Positions 44,378 to 53,307 of a stretch of DNA of 64,000 nucleotides are shown here, piece after piece. Below the pieces are notes generated by a model. The model did no database searches and was not told where the DNA came from. It worked only from the letters and a program-made list of their open reading frames with translations. This stretch comes from Fimbriimonadaceae bacterium (GTDB lineage Bacteria > Armatimonadota > Fimbriimonadia > Fimbriimonadales > Fimbriimonadaceae): the NCBI GenBank assembly GCA_019454145.1, contig CP075366.1, forward strand, positions 2,149,564-2,213,563, read 5' to 3'. The first letter of the stretch is position 1. Each line of letters opens with the position of its first letter. The translations under genes and the position numbers were made by a program.

Positions 44378-45621
44378 TTCGTAGCTAAAAGCACGTTTCT
44401 GAGTTCAATGAGCGCGGCGACTACCGCCCGCTCTCGAATCAATTCGCGGGAGCCACGGTAGTGGAGGGTATGCACTTGTGTTTGAGCTGGCGTTGAAATA
44501 CCAATATAAACCAGACCCGATGGCTTTGGAGCCGGAGGTTCATCAAGTGGTTCTGACCCAGCTACGCCTGTAATTCCAATTCCGTAAGTTGCTCGTGCTT
44601 GTAGTCTTGCTCCGATAGCTAACTCCTCGGCGACTTCCGAACTAACTGTGCCGAATTGGGCTATCGATTCTGGCTTCACTCCAACCAATTCCTGTTTCGC
44701 TTCCGCAGAGTAGGTGACGAAACTCGACCCAATAACCTTCGATGCGCCCGAAACCGAAGTGATTCTTGCGGCGAGCAATCCGCCAGTGCAACTTTCTGCG
44801 GTGGCGACGGTTTCTTTCCGCTTGGTTAACTCCTTGACAATCCACTCTTCCAGGGATTCATTGCCAACTGCGTAGAGTTTGTCACCGATTCTGGATCGCA
44901 CTTCTTGTTCAACGATATCTATTCGGATATCTGCTTCTTTTTGCGAAGCCGCTTTTGTGGATGCCCGCAGGTGCACTTCACCAGTTTTTGCGTAAGGAGA
45001 AAGAGTGGTTTCAGTACCTTCCATGAGGTCGGCGAGGATTTCACAGAGAGTTCCTTCGCCAATACCGGCAACGCGCAAAGTGCGCGAAAAAAGCTGAGGG
45101 CCAGGGTTCAGGCTTAAAATGAATTCGCGAACTTGGCCTTCGAGCATAGGAATGAACTCGCGAGGTGGGCCAGGCAATGCAATAACATATTTTGACTCCT
45201 TGGTACAGATTAAGCCCGGCGCGGTTCCGTTTAAGTTGGGTATAGGTTGACCACCTGCTGGGCGATCCGCCTGTCGGTATTGTGATTCAACCAGTTTTAA
45301 CCCACGGCGACCGTACTCATTTTTCAAATGCTCAACTATCGCTTCATCTCTAATCAATTGGTCGTTTAAAACGGCGGCAATTCCATCGCGGGTCAAATCA
45401 TCTTGGGTTGGACCGAGCCCGCCGATGGTAATGACAATATCCGCTCGGGAAAGTGCGAGTTCTAGAGCTGAAACAAGCCGCCCAAAATTATCGCCCACCG
45501 TTTGCTGGTGGGTGTGGTCAACTCCTAGCTCGGCTAAAAAGGTGCCGATGTATGCCGAATTTGTATCTACGGTTTGCCCGAGCAGAAGTTCGGTTCCAAC
45601 GGAAATGACTTCTGCTCGCAT
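44374..45621 (-). CDS. cinA: CinA-family protein (competence/damage-inducible; NMN deamidase)
   Basis: A 415-residue two-domain protein. The N-terminal MoaB-like domain has EVISVGTELLLGQTVDTNSAYI and TIGGLGPTQDDLTRDG. The C-terminal domain (about 255-415) has TVATAESCTGGLLAARIT and GVTGVAGP-like TGVAGSEP, matching the nicotinamide-nucleotide amidohydrolase domain that recycles NMN. The N-terminal domain may act as an ADP-ribose pyrophosphatase in related proteins. TAAACT lies 9 nt upstream of the ATG. It lies 12 bp downstream of the PrcB-like gene start... more exactly, the PrcB-like gene precedes it on the same strand. Confidence 0.94.
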   Translation of the reverse strand: MRAEVISVGTELLLGQTVDTNSAYIGTFLAELGVDHTHQQTVGDNFGRLVSALELALSRADIVITIGGLGPTQDDLTRDGIAAVLNDQLIRDEAIVEHLKNEYGRRGLKLVESQYRQADRPAGGQPIPNLNGTAPGLICTKESKYVIALPGPPREFIPMLEGQVREFILSLNPGPQLFSRTLRVAGIGEGTLCEILADLMEGTETTLSPYAKTGEVHLRASTKAASQKEADIRIDIVEQEVRSRIGDKLYAVGNESLEEWIVKELTKRKETVATAESCTGGLLAARITSVSGASKVIGSSFVTYSAEAKQELVGVKPESIAQFGTVSSEVAEELAIGARLQARATYGIGITGVAGSEPLDEPPAPKPSGLVYIGISTPAQTQVHTLHYRGSRELIRERAVVAALIELRNVLLATN

Positions 45622-45633
45622 ACTGGGCGTAGT

Positions 45634-46299
45634 TTAGTCTGTATGTCCGCCGCCGTTGCGCATTGGAGGGCAGATTTCTCCACCATTCCCACCGCCACCA
45701 ATTGGATTGCCACCGACTCCAACCCGGACGACTCCTCCACCACCGCCTCCGCAATGGGCGCATCCGCAGTTACAGCTACATTGGTTGTTATTGATACCGT
45801 TACCAATGTAAGTAGTGGTATATGCGGTAGTGCCGCGGAACCGATAAGGCGCAGTTTGCTTTTCAACTACAACAACTACGTATGGGCTAGTGATCACTTG
45901 GCTGACCATGCTGTTCATCGTGGGTTGATTGACAACATAATCCACCGCAACTTCGGTCGGTTTTTCTTGCCTAATCATGCTGACGTAAACGCTGTGGCCA
46001 GACGTGTTTTTGCGACCAGTATGGATGACGAGCAAGTCGTAGGAATTAAAATCGCACATCACTGGAGCAGGGGTGAATCCAATAGTTCGATCGCCTGCCA
46101 TTTTTGAATACAAAGTTTGCCAATCTTTTGAACCAGTAATGACGTCGAATTGAGCGGTCTGAATTCGAGAATTATTGCCTTGAGCCACTGCTTGATATCG
46201 AATCGCTTTATACGGGGTAGCTTGTCCGCCAAATGTTGCAACCTGAGCTCCTGCCAAGCCGCTCAGAAGGACGAGCGAAATAATGTGTCCGGCTTTCAT
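45634..46299 (-). CDS. Secreted PrcB-domain-like protein with Cys/Gly-rich tail
   Basis: A 221-residue protein with a signal peptide (about 1-19, LVLLSGLAGAQ). The middle (about 45-150) looks like a PrcB C-terminal domain: a W-x-x-L-Y segment, a strand FNSYDLLVIHTGRKN, then SGHSVYVSMI and a terminal SPYVVVVVEK strand. PrcB stabilises a serine protease in Treponema; here a link to proteolysis is only suggested. The tail carries CSCNCGCAHC followed by long Gly runs, five cysteines within ten residues, which could bind metal. AGGA lies 10 nt upstream of the ATG. It is 12 bp from cinA. Confidence 0.75.
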   Translation of the reverse strand: MKAGHIISLVLLSGLAGAQVATFGGQATPYKAIRYQAVAQGNNSRIQTAQFDVITGSKDWQTLYSKMAGDRTIGFTPAPVMCDFNSYDLLVIHTGRKNTSGHSVYVSMIRQEKPTEVAVDYVVNQPTMNSMVSQVITSPYVVVVVEKQTAPYRFRGTTAYTTTYIGNGINNNQCSCNCGCAHCGGGGGGVVRVGVGGNPIGGGGNGGEICPPMRNGGGHTD

Positions 46300-46406
46300 G
46301 ATGGAATCTTCCTACTAACTTAGACGTATCAACCGTAATCAGATTTCTTGAAAATAGTCTACAGATTACGAATTTTTCTGGACCTGAATTACATTTGAAG
46401 GCAAGG

Positions 46407-46412
46407 TATTAT
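46407..46412 (+). promoter_or_regulatory. Putative -10 box for tRNA-Leu
   Basis: TATTAT ends 13 nt before the tRNA 5' end. No good -35 box was found. Confidence 0.35.
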
Positions 46413-46425
46413 CCTAAGTCCATCG

Positions 46426-46511
46426 GCCGGGGTGGCGGAATGGTAGACGCGGCGGTCTCAAAAACCGCTAAGGTTAAACTTGTGAGGGTTCGAGTCCCTC
46501 CCCCGGCACCA
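46426..46511 (+). tRNA. tRNA-Leu (anticodon CAA)
   Basis: Acceptor GCCGGGG pairs with CCCCGGC, then A and encoded CCA (46509-46511). The anticodon loop CTCAAAA has anticodon CAA. A long variable arm (class II tRNA) follows, and the T arm is GAGGG-TTCGAGT-CCCTC. Confidence 0.97.
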
Positions 46512-46516
46512 AATAG

Positions 46517-47467
46517 TTATTGAATTCTTTTCGCTTTTGACTTTTTCAGCAGTTCAAGAATCGTAGCTTTGCGACCAATCTCACTGCCGTTTGTGGTTGC
46601 AGTTGCCGCACCAGCTGCGTTGCCATAGCGCAGAGCTTCTTTATTAGAAAGACCGATTTGAAGAGCATACAGAAAACCGCCCAGCAGAGAATCGCCCGAG
46701 CCGATGGTGGACTTTGGAGTAATCCTGATTGGTTCCGCTTCGTAAACTCCTTCAGTAGTTGCCATAATCGCACCCGCGGCTCCGCGTGAAATAATTGCAA
46801 CTGGCGACTGGCTACCGCCTTTTTTGAGTTGATCCCGCAACTTTTGCGCGGCGACAATGATCGCGGATTGTTTGTGCTCTAGTTCTGAATCAAGCAACCG
46901 TTCCGCTTCCTTGACATTGGGTTTGATCAGATCTGGCGCGGCAAGCATTCCGTGTTCCATCGGAACGCCATCAGCATCAATCAAAACTTTGCAGTTGTGC
47001 TTTTTGGCGATTTCCGCCAGCATTTTCCAAGATTCCGGCGGTAATCCCGGCGGAATAGAACCGGAAAGGGCTACCCAATCTGCTTCTTGGCAGAGAGAAT
47101 CGTATTTGGTGAAGAACTGCTCAAGTTCTAGACCGAGAACTTCTGCACCTTTAGCGTTGAGGGTAGTGGGCGGGCCATTGCCAGATTCAATATTGAAATT
47201 CGTACGCGTAGTCGCCAATATTTTGATGAATTCATCCCGTACTCCCTGCTTTGCGAGAGTGTGATGAATGAACTGCCCAGTGTCGCCGCCTAAAAAGCCC
47301 GTCGCAGCAGTTTTTCCGCCTAGCTCCGCGACGATTCGGCTGAGGTTGATCCCCTTACCTCCAGCATCAGTTTGAATTTCGGAAATGCGGTTCGTGTCGT
47401 GCAGAGTCAGTCGCCCAACAATAATTGTGTGGTCGAGGGCAGGATTCAGGGTGACGCTAAGAATCAT
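46517..47467 (-). CDS. 1-phosphofructokinase-family hexose kinase
   Basis: A 316-residue PfkB-fold kinase of the 1-phosphofructokinase/tagatose-6-phosphate kinase branch. Marks: ILSVTLNPALDHTI at the N-terminus, TDAGGKGINLSRIVAELGG, ALSGSIPPGLP, and the C-terminal TIGSGDSLLGGFLYAL with catalytic Asp. Such enzymes phosphorylate fructose-1-phosphate or tagatose-6-phosphate. No fructose PTS gene is nearby, so the substrate is open. It overlaps pfkA by 4 bp; both feed fructose-1,6-bisphosphate or a related product. Confidence 0.9.
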   Translation of the reverse strand: MILSVTLNPALDHTIIVGRLTLHDTNRISEIQTDAGGKGINLSRIVAELGGKTAATGFLGGDTGQFIHHTLAKQGVRDEFIKILATTRTNFNIESGNGPPTTLNAKGAEVLGLELEQFFTKYDSLCQEADWVALSGSIPPGLPPESWKMLAEIAKKHNCKVLIDADGVPMEHGMLAAPDLIKPNVKEAERLLDSELEHKQSAIIVAAQKLRDQLKKGGSQSPVAIISRGAAGAIMATTEGVYEAEPIRITPKSTIGSGDSLLGGFLYALQIGLSNKEALRYGNAAGAATATTNGSEIGRKATILELLKKSKAKRIQ

Positions 47468-48426
47468 TGGGCCATCATTTCGAGCAGAAGCAACTTATCC
47501 GGATCAACAGTTCGCTCGGTTGAAAGAACGTAGCTCAGTGGATGATGGCAAAGACGAGAACCATCTACGCCAACCATTTCTCCGGTGAAACCGCTGAGTA
47601 AGCGATTTGCGGCATGGCTTCCGAGCCGAAGTGCTAAAACTCGGTCAAACGAAGTCGGAGATCCTCCCCGCTGGATGTGCCCAAGCACAGATTCACGCGC
47701 CTCAAATCCCGTGTTTTTCTGCACGAAGTCTTTGATGTCGCCCGCTCTTGCCGCGCCTTCTGCAACAACGATGACTGAAGATCGTTTGCCTCGCACTCTC
47801 GCTTGGCGCAGGTTTTCGCAGATTTCAAGCAAGGAAAACGGCACTTCAGGAATCAAGACTGCTTCGGCACCTCCGCTCAAAGCGACTTCGAGGGCGATAA
47901 ATCCGTTGGCTCGGCCCATGACTTCGACAACAAAAACCCGTTCGTGTGAATAAGCCGTATCGCGGATTTTGTCAATTGCGCCAAGAGCTGTGTTGACCGC
48001 AGTATCAAAACCGATAGAGAAATCTGTACCAGCGATGTCGTTGTCAATACTGCCCGGAACCCCAATGATGGGGAAGGAATATTCTTCGTGCAGAGCTCGT
48101 GCACCTGTGAGCGACCCATCCCCGCCGATCACGATCAGACCATCAATATCGTTTTCGCGCAGGACTTCTATCGCTTGGTCGCGCCCGGCTTTTTCACGGA
48201 ATTCTGGGCAACGAGCGGTGCGTAACATGGTTCCGCCCTGGCTAATGATGCCCCCGACGGAATTGGTATTCATCGGAAAGATTTCTTCAGAAATGATTCC
48301 GCGGTATCCGTGATGGAATCCAAAGACTTCGGCTCCGCGGGCTAGTGCGGTGCGAACAACGCCGCGCACGGCGGCGTTCATGCCTGGGGAATCACCCCCG
48401 CTGGTAATGACGGCAATTTTCTTCAC
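47464..48426 (-). CDS. pfkA: ATP-dependent 6-phosphofructokinase
   Basis: A 320-residue allosteric glycolytic kinase (group A). GGDSPGMNAAVRG at about 11-23, GGTMLRTARCPEF, GGDGSLTGA (ATP site), GSIDNDIAGTDFSIGFDTA with the catalytic TID/Asp region, and MGRANGFIA are all present. The Gly in GGDGS suggests ATP rather than pyrophosphate as phosphate donor. The start is GTG 48424-48426. It is the first gene of a two-gene unit with the hexose kinase. Confidence 0.96.
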   Translation of the reverse strand: MKKIAVITSGGDSPGMNAAVRGVVRTALARGAEVFGFHHGYRGIISEEIFPMNTNSVGGIISQGGTMLRTARCPEFREKAGRDQAIEVLRENDIDGLIVIGGDGSLTGARALHEEYSFPIIGVPGSIDNDIAGTDFSIGFDTAVNTALGAIDKIRDTAYSHERVFVVEVMGRANGFIALEVALSGGAEAVLIPEVPFSLLEICENLRQARVRGKRSSVIVVAEGAARAGDIKDFVQKNTGFEARESVLGHIQRGGSPTSFDRVLALRLGSHAANRLLSGFTGEMVGVDGSRLCHHPLSYVLSTERTVDPDKLLLLEMMAQ

Positions 48427-48528
48427 GAAGAGACCTGACCTACGGCGTTAAAGATCGCCCGGACGGAAGTGTCTGCGTCGTTGCAGGGTTTTCCCGGATG
48501 ACAGAGTTATTTTGACCGATTGAAGCGA

Positions 48529-48861
48529 TTAATGAACGACTTGTCCGTTTGCGTAGTCCGCACTTTTACGAACCCAGCCGACAAATGAGTCGTAATTATC
48601 GAGCACTGCTTGCGGCATTCGTACATATTCGCGCATTGGTTCCGCTGCTGGATCAGCACGAAACGGCTCGGCACCATCAATGAGCATGGCTTCTTCAAGG
48701 TCGTTAGGTGAGAGTTTGAGGCCGATATCCTCTCCTACCAGAAAGGCGAACATTTTTTCGCCCGAGTAAATCGCCATTCCTTCGAACATGCGGCGTGCCC
48801 TCACGTCCATGCCTTCGGCGGCTTTCATCATTTGTTCATAGCGAAGTGGCCGGTAAACCAT
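48529..48861 (-). CDS. TfoX N-terminal-domain protein
   Basis: A 110-residue protein matching the TfoX/Sxy N-terminal domain: RMFEGMAIYSGEKMFAFLVGEDIGLKL (in parts RMFEGMAIYS and MFAFLVG), a GAEPF turn, then PMREYVRMPQAVLDN. TfoX regulates competence in gamma-proteobacteria, but stand-alone N-terminal-domain proteins elsewhere have no known role. The fact that dprA is at the right edge of the window is suggestive but not evidence of a link. No Shine-Dalgarno close to the ATG. Confidence 0.88.
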   Translation of the reverse strand: MVYRPLRYEQMMKAAEGMDVRARRMFEGMAIYSGEKMFAFLVGEDIGLKLSPNDLEEAMLIDGAEPFRADPAAEPMREYVRMPQAVLDNYDSFVGWVRKSADYANGQVVH

Positions 48862-49080
48862 TTTTTTGATAAGTCCTGGTTAAATCACGAATCCAGCCAT
48901 GCAACCACAGCTAAAAGGATTCGATCAAACATGGGTTTTGCCCACAAGCAATGATACCCGTTTTAGAGGCTGCCCAGTTGCACCCATGAGAAATCATAGA
49001 GCAAAATTTGCCGGGAACATTTTTCACAAGTCTGCCAGTATTGTGTAATCGTGCCCAAGTAGGATGTGGGTGGGGATTTA

Positions 49081-51045
49081 ATGAACACGAGAATTCTGTT
49101 TTGCATTGCAGCTGCAGTTTGTGCAGGCGTTGTGTCGGCTGCCGGAAGAACAACCGAGGCGGCAACCCTTACGAAATTGCCGATAATTGATGGCGTTATT
49201 AATGAAGGCGAATGGAGTGAGGCAACTCACTTGACAGATTTTTTTGACCAGGCAGTTGGTGGGAAAGCTGCTGATCAAACAGATGCATGGATAGGGGTTA
49301 CAGAGGCGGGCGTTTATGTTGCAATCCATGCTCACGATTCGCAGCCAGATAAGATTTCTGCAAGGACAGTTCAGCGCGACGGTCAATTTCAGGGGGAAGA
49401 TTATGCAGGGGTAATCCTTGATCCAATGAACAGGCGAGCGGTTGAGGGGAATTCCCAATTCTTCGTAAATCCTTTAGGAACTCAGTGGTCTAATATTGCT
49501 GGCGGCAGAATTGCCAAGCGGGAATGGAAGGGCGACTGGGAAGGGGCTGCTTCAAGAGTTGCAGATGGTTATATTGTTGAGCTAATGATCCCGTGGAAGC
49601 TACTCAGCTATCCAGCGGGCAAAAAGTCGAATATATTGTTTAATATTGCCCGGCTGAACAATCGGACTCAAACGGCCAGTTACTGGTCTAATCCCGGCAA
49701 TCCGTTCATGGCGGACAATCACGGTACGATTTTGGACGTTCAATTTCCCAAGCGAGATTTGAGCGAACAGATTGACCTTTTGGGCTACTTTTCACCCGAG
49801 TATGATCGTGATTCTAGACCTCAAACATCGTTCCGAACTGGCTTTGATCTACGTTACAGGCCGACCGAAACAACGACCAGTGTGCTCAGTGTAAGCCCTG
49901 ACTTTCGTAACATCGAGGGACAGGTCGAAGGAATTGGGTTCACTCGCACTGAAAGGAGGCTGGCCGATACTAGACCATTTTTTGTGGAAGGCAGTCGGTA
50001 CTTTAATCTCACAGATGACGAGGTAGGGCAGATGTTCTATTCAAGGAGAATAGATGATTTTGACCAGGGCATTAAATATTTTGGCAATCTTGATCGGCGA
50101 AATTCGATTGGCATCCTTGCAACGCACGAGGATGGCAAACGCTTGGATTCCGTATTCCGCTATAACAATCAACTTGGCTCGAGAAGCAACATATCTGTTT
50201 ACAGTACTTATCGCGATGAGCCTGGTCGTAAAAGCTCCGTAATCGGATCAAGCGGTACGTTTGCGTTTGGAAATACCGGACTGTATTATGATTTGATCCA
50301 ATCCGACGACGCTGGAATGGCCGGCATGGCAAGCTCCGCCGCGGTAAGTTACCAGTTGCCGAATTTCTTTGGCATTGCACGGGCAACAATGCTTCAGCCA
50401 ACGTTTAGGGCCCGATTGGGATTTGTTCCAGAAGTAGATTTGCGCGGCGGCTATGTATATGGGGAATATGCTCGAGCTCTTAGAAAAGGAGGAATCCGTT
50501 CGTACGGCATGGACTTCTTTGCGGAAGACAATGAACGGTTTGACGGCAATAATGGTGAACGGCAAGCGTCTTTAGGAGGATTTGTAACTTGGCGGAACGA
50601 TTGGCAGTTACGCATGAGCGCATACACCAATCGATATGAAACCGAAGAATCCAAAGAACTGAATTTTAATATTGGGTATGGCGTGAGCAACCCTCTTAAA
50701 AACGCCTATTTGAGTTATTCGTTTGGAGAGAGAGCAGGAGATTTCACAAGCTTCCTAGCGGCTACGGGAACCTACCGGCTCGCAAAAGGAGTGGACTTCG
50801 GATTCCGCCATTCAGTATTGAACTTTCAAGGATTCTCTGATCAAACCATCCTCACTCTGGGCTGGGAAATGGATGCTGAGCAGGCTCTTAGCGCGCGATG
50901 GGTTGAAACTGATGGAGATTCCAACTGGTATTTGGCTTACCGAAAAGCGGGCGGTAAAGGGCTGGAATACTTCCTCATCATCGGGGATCCGAACTCAGCA
51001 ACCACTCGCGACCGGGTAGCTCTCAAAGTAGTTTGGGCAAGATAA
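49081..51045 (+). CDS. DUF5916-type outer-membrane protein with N-terminal CBM9-like domain
   Basis: About 654 residues. Signal peptide 1-26. Residues about 30-225 look like a carbohydrate-binding family 9-type beta-sandwich: PIIDGVINEGEWSEATHL and YVAIHAHDSQPDKI. The rest matches DUF5916 proteins: SVSPDFRNIEGQVEG, FTRTERRLADTRPFFVEGSRYF, and many alternating strands ending in an aromatic-rich C-terminus (RDRVALKVVWAR), as in an outer-membrane barrel. This supports a diderm envelope. The ligand is unknown. GGGG 5 nt before the ATG is a usable Shine-Dalgarno. Confidence 0.87.
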   Translation: MNTRILFCIAAAVCAGVVSAAGRTTEAATLTKLPIIDGVINEGEWSEATHLTDFFDQAVGGKAADQTDAWIGVTEAGVYVAIHAHDSQPDKISARTVQRDGQFQGEDYAGVILDPMNRRAVEGNSQFFVNPLGTQWSNIAGGRIAKREWKGDWEGAASRVADGYIVELMIPWKLLSYPAGKKSNILFNIARLNNRTQTASYWSNPGNPFMADNHGTILDVQFPKRDLSEQIDLLGYFSPEYDRDSRPQTSFRTGFDLRYRPTETTTSVLSVSPDFRNIEGQVEGIGFTRTERRLADTRPFFVEGSRYFNLTDDEVGQMFYSRRIDDFDQGIKYFGNLDRRNSIGILATHEDGKRLDSVFRYNNQLGSRSNISVYSTYRDEPGRKSSVIGSSGTFAFGNTGLYYDLIQSDDAGMAGMASSAAVSYQLPNFFGIARATMLQPTFRARLGFVPEVDLRGGYVYGEYARALRKGGIRSYGMDFFAEDNERFDGNNGERQASLGGFVTWRNDWQLRMSAYTNRYETEESKELNFNIGYGVSNPLKNAYLSYSFGERAGDFTSFLAATGTYRLAKGVDFGFRHSVLNFQGFSDQTILTLGWEMDAEQALSARWVETDGDSNWYLAYRKAGGKGLEYFLIIGDPNSATTRDRVALKVVWAR

Positions 51046-51046
51046 A

Positions 51047-51085
51047 TTTAAGAATTGCACTCAGCCACTGGGTGCAATTCTTAAA
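51047..51085. terminator. Bidirectional terminator between DUF5916 and UbiD-family genes
   Basis: A 14-bp perfect stem (51047-51060 with 51072-51085) around an 11-nt loop. Its arms begin and end with AAA/TTT. It overlaps the stop codon of the convergent decarboxylase gene (51081-51083). Confidence 0.8.
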
Positions 51086-52622
51086 GACCAAGCTTCGGCC
51101 AGATTGAATCTATCTTTGCCTTCACATCTTCCGCCATCGTGATGAGCTTAGGGTAGTCGCGGCTGAAACCGTTTTCGCCCGACCATTTGTGGGTGCAATC
51201 GAATCCAATTTTGCCGCCGAAGCCTTCAGCGACAGATGCGTGGTCAAGCTGGTCAACCGGGCCGCGAGAATGCAAAGTGTCGCGCCCTGGATCGCAGTTT
51301 GCGCCGATCCTAAACAGCACTTCTCCAAGGTCTTGAACATTAGTATCTTCATCAAAAATAAACACAAACTTAGTAAATGAAAGGCCACCTAATCCCCAGA
51401 TAGCGTTCATAACCTTGTATGCGTGCCCGGGATACTTTTTCTTAATACTTACAAAAGCCATATTGTGGAAAGTTGCCTCTACTGGCAGGTTCATATCCAC
51501 TATTTCTGGCACTGTGAGTTGGATCATCGGCAGGAAGATACGCTCCACTGCTTTGCCCATCCAGCCGTCTTCCATCGGGGGCTGTCCGACGATGGTCGCC
51601 GGGTAAACCGCCTTTTCGCGCATGGTCACGGCGGTCACATGGAGAACCGGAAAGTCGCCAGCCAGCGAATAATAACCCGTGTGATCACCGAACGGGCCTT
51701 CGAGTTGCCGCTCGGATGGGTCTATATAGCCTTCGATGACCATCTCACAGTCAGCCGGAACGGAGACATCAACTGTCTTAGCTTTGACCATGTTCACTCG
51801 CTCGCGGCGGAGGAATCCACAGAACATCATTTCGTCAATGCCGGGCGGGAGGGGTGAAATCGCACCAAAGGCGTAGCTCGGATCGCCGCCTAAGCAGACG
51901 GCAACCTCGATTCGTTTGCGTTGGGCACCGGCTTCTTCCATATGGCGCATGCCGGTTTTATGCATCTGCCAGTGCATTCCGCAGGTGTTTTTGGAATGCA
52001 ATTGCACCCGGTACATACCCACGTTGCGTTTGCCCGTGTTCGGGTCGTGCGTGAATACAAGCGGCAGGGTGATAAACGGGCCGCCATCTTCCGGCCAGCA
52101 AGTGAGGATCGGAAGTTTAGTCAGGTCAACCTCGTCGCCCATCATCACGATTTCTTGGCAGATGGCGTTTTTGACCGGCTTGGGCGGGGCATCTTTGAGT
52201 TCAAGAACCTTGCTGAGAGCCGCGATGGCTTCTTTCGGGCCTTTGGGGAGCTCTGGTTTCAACAAGCCTGCGATGCGTTCAGCGTGTTCTTCAAAGTCGT
52301 CGCAACTCAAAGCGAGGGACATGCGTTTGCGCGTGCCCATCGTGTTGATGGCGACCGGATAGCTGTACTGCACATTCCCCTGCGGACGCGCGGCGGGGTC
52401 AATGGATGGATTATTGAGAACGGCTGATTTCGGATTCGGCGTTCCTAATCTGTGGGGCGCGCCCGCTGGGTTAGTGAACAGCAAAGCTGGCCCACCTGCT
52501 TTCATAACCCGATCCGCAACTTCTGTGATTTCTAAATATGGACTGAGCGGTTCTGAAATCGTTTTGAGTTCATTTTTAGACTTCAGAACGTCGAGGAAGT
52601 GTTGAAAGTCACGGTATGCCAT
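51081..52622 (-). CDS. UbiD-family decarboxylase
   Basis: A 513-residue prenylated-FMN-dependent decarboxylase. Recognisable are GPALLFTNPAG near residue 43-53, CDDFEEHAERIAGLL, PILTCWPEDGGPFITLPLV, NVGMYRVQLHSKNTCGMHWQ, and the active-site region DCEMVIEGYIDPSE with LEGPFGDHTGYYS. In respiring bacteria the ubiquinone or menaquinone pathway uses such enzymes, but UbiD relatives also act on aromatic acids, so the substrate is not assigned. The prFMN-making flavin prenyltransferase (UbiX) is not in this window. TAGAAT lies 14 nt upstream of the ATG. Confidence 0.93.
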   Translation of the reverse strand: MAYRDFQHFLDVLKSKNELKTISEPLSPYLEITEVADRVMKAGGPALLFTNPAGAPHRLGTPNPKSAVLNNPSIDPAARPQGNVQYSYPVAINTMGTRKRMSLALSCDDFEEHAERIAGLLKPELPKGPKEAIAALSKVLELKDAPPKPVKNAICQEIVMMGDEVDLTKLPILTCWPEDGGPFITLPLVFTHDPNTGKRNVGMYRVQLHSKNTCGMHWQMHKTGMRHMEEAGAQRKRIEVAVCLGGDPSYAFGAISPLPPGIDEMMFCGFLRRERVNMVKAKTVDVSVPADCEMVIEGYIDPSERQLEGPFGDHTGYYSLAGDFPVLHVTAVTMREKAVYPATIVGQPPMEDGWMGKAVERIFLPMIQLTVPEIVDMNLPVEATFHNMAFVSIKKKYPGHAYKVMNAIWGLGGLSFTKFVFIFDEDTNVQDLGEVLFRIGANCDPGRDTLHSRGPVDQLDHASVAEGFGGKIGFDCTHKWSGENGFSRDYPKLITMAEDVKAKIDSIWPKLGL

Positions 52623-52669
52623 GGGGCGTTAATGGCATTCTACGCGGAACAAGCGATTGGTCGGCAAGA

Positions 52670-53245
52670 CTATCTCCGAACCCGAGTCTTGTCGTACCGA
52701 TCAAAAGCCATGATCCGCTGAGTTTCGTAGATCGACCAAATCAAACCGCCGTTGATGATGATGCTGAATACGGTCATGATCGTAAGAATCACACCGTATA
52801 TTCCCAGTCCGAGGATCAACGCCATATTGCCGAGTAAATCCCAAAGGTTAAAGATAATTCCAACCGCGCAAACAGTTGTTACGAAGTCACGAACCCTTTC
52901 GACTTTCGCCAATAAGCAAATCCCTATGATAATGAAAACTACATCAATCAAGATGCTCACAATTCCGAACACATCTGGCTCAAACGGCTTGCCATTCGCT
53001 ATTGGAGCGAAGACAAGCGTGATCATGAGGCTCGTTCCATGGGTAAGGATCAAAAACCAGCAAAGCGCTCCATAAATTGCCCACACGGTTTTGGGCGCGA
53101 TTCCCGAGCCAGCTTCCAGTTCATCGTCGCCCCCTTTTGCCCGAGCGGCACTGCGAATAGCGGGTGAAACAATGGCGCCGCAGAATTGGCAGGTTTGAAG
53201 AGTCGCGGGGATCTGCTGACCGCATTTAGGGCAAGGGATGATCAT
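52670..53245 (-). CDS. Zinc-ribbon membrane protein, four helices
   Basis: A 191-residue protein. The N-terminal 25 residues form a zinc ribbon (CPKCGQQIPATLQTCQFCG: CxxC-x12-CxxC), followed by a polar linker and four membrane helices (about 53-80, 93-113, 120-140 and 148-170). Proteins of this layout are common and uncharacterised. Its Shine-Dalgarno GAAGGA, 9 nt before the ATG, is part of the 3' arm of the hairpin that ends the upstream TPR gene. Confidence 0.8.
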   Translation of the reverse strand: MIIPCPKCGQQIPATLQTCQFCGAIVSPAIRSAARAKGGDDELEAGSGIAPKTVWAIYGALCWFLILTHGTSLMITLVFAPIANGKPFEPDVFGIVSILIDVVFIIIGICLLAKVERVRDFVTTVCAVGIIFNLWDLLGNMALILGLGIYGVILTIMTVFSIIINGGLIWSIYETQRIMAFDRYDKTRVRR

Positions 53246-53250
53246 TTAAA

Positions 53251-53282
53251 AAAATCCTTCTGATTAAGTACAGAAGGATTTT
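53251..53282 (-). terminator. Terminator whose 3' arm carries the Shine-Dalgarno of the next gene
   Basis: On the minus strand AAAATCCTTCTG and CAGAAGGATTTT form a 12-bp stem around an 8-nt loop, followed by more T (seven in total after GGA). It lies between the TPR gene (stop at 53308) and the zinc-ribbon gene (start 53245). The GAAGGA in the 3' arm is the only Shine-Dalgarno for that gene, so read-through RNA would hide it. Confidence 0.75.
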
Positions 53283-53307
53283 GACTTTTGGTTGCGTGCA
53301 AATGCAA

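Noticed and set aside
48529-48861. TfoX-domain protein and dprA considered as a natural-competence locus
   Set aside because: They are 15 kb apart with unrelated genes between; N-terminal-only TfoX proteins are not known to control competence. CinA is also too general a marker.
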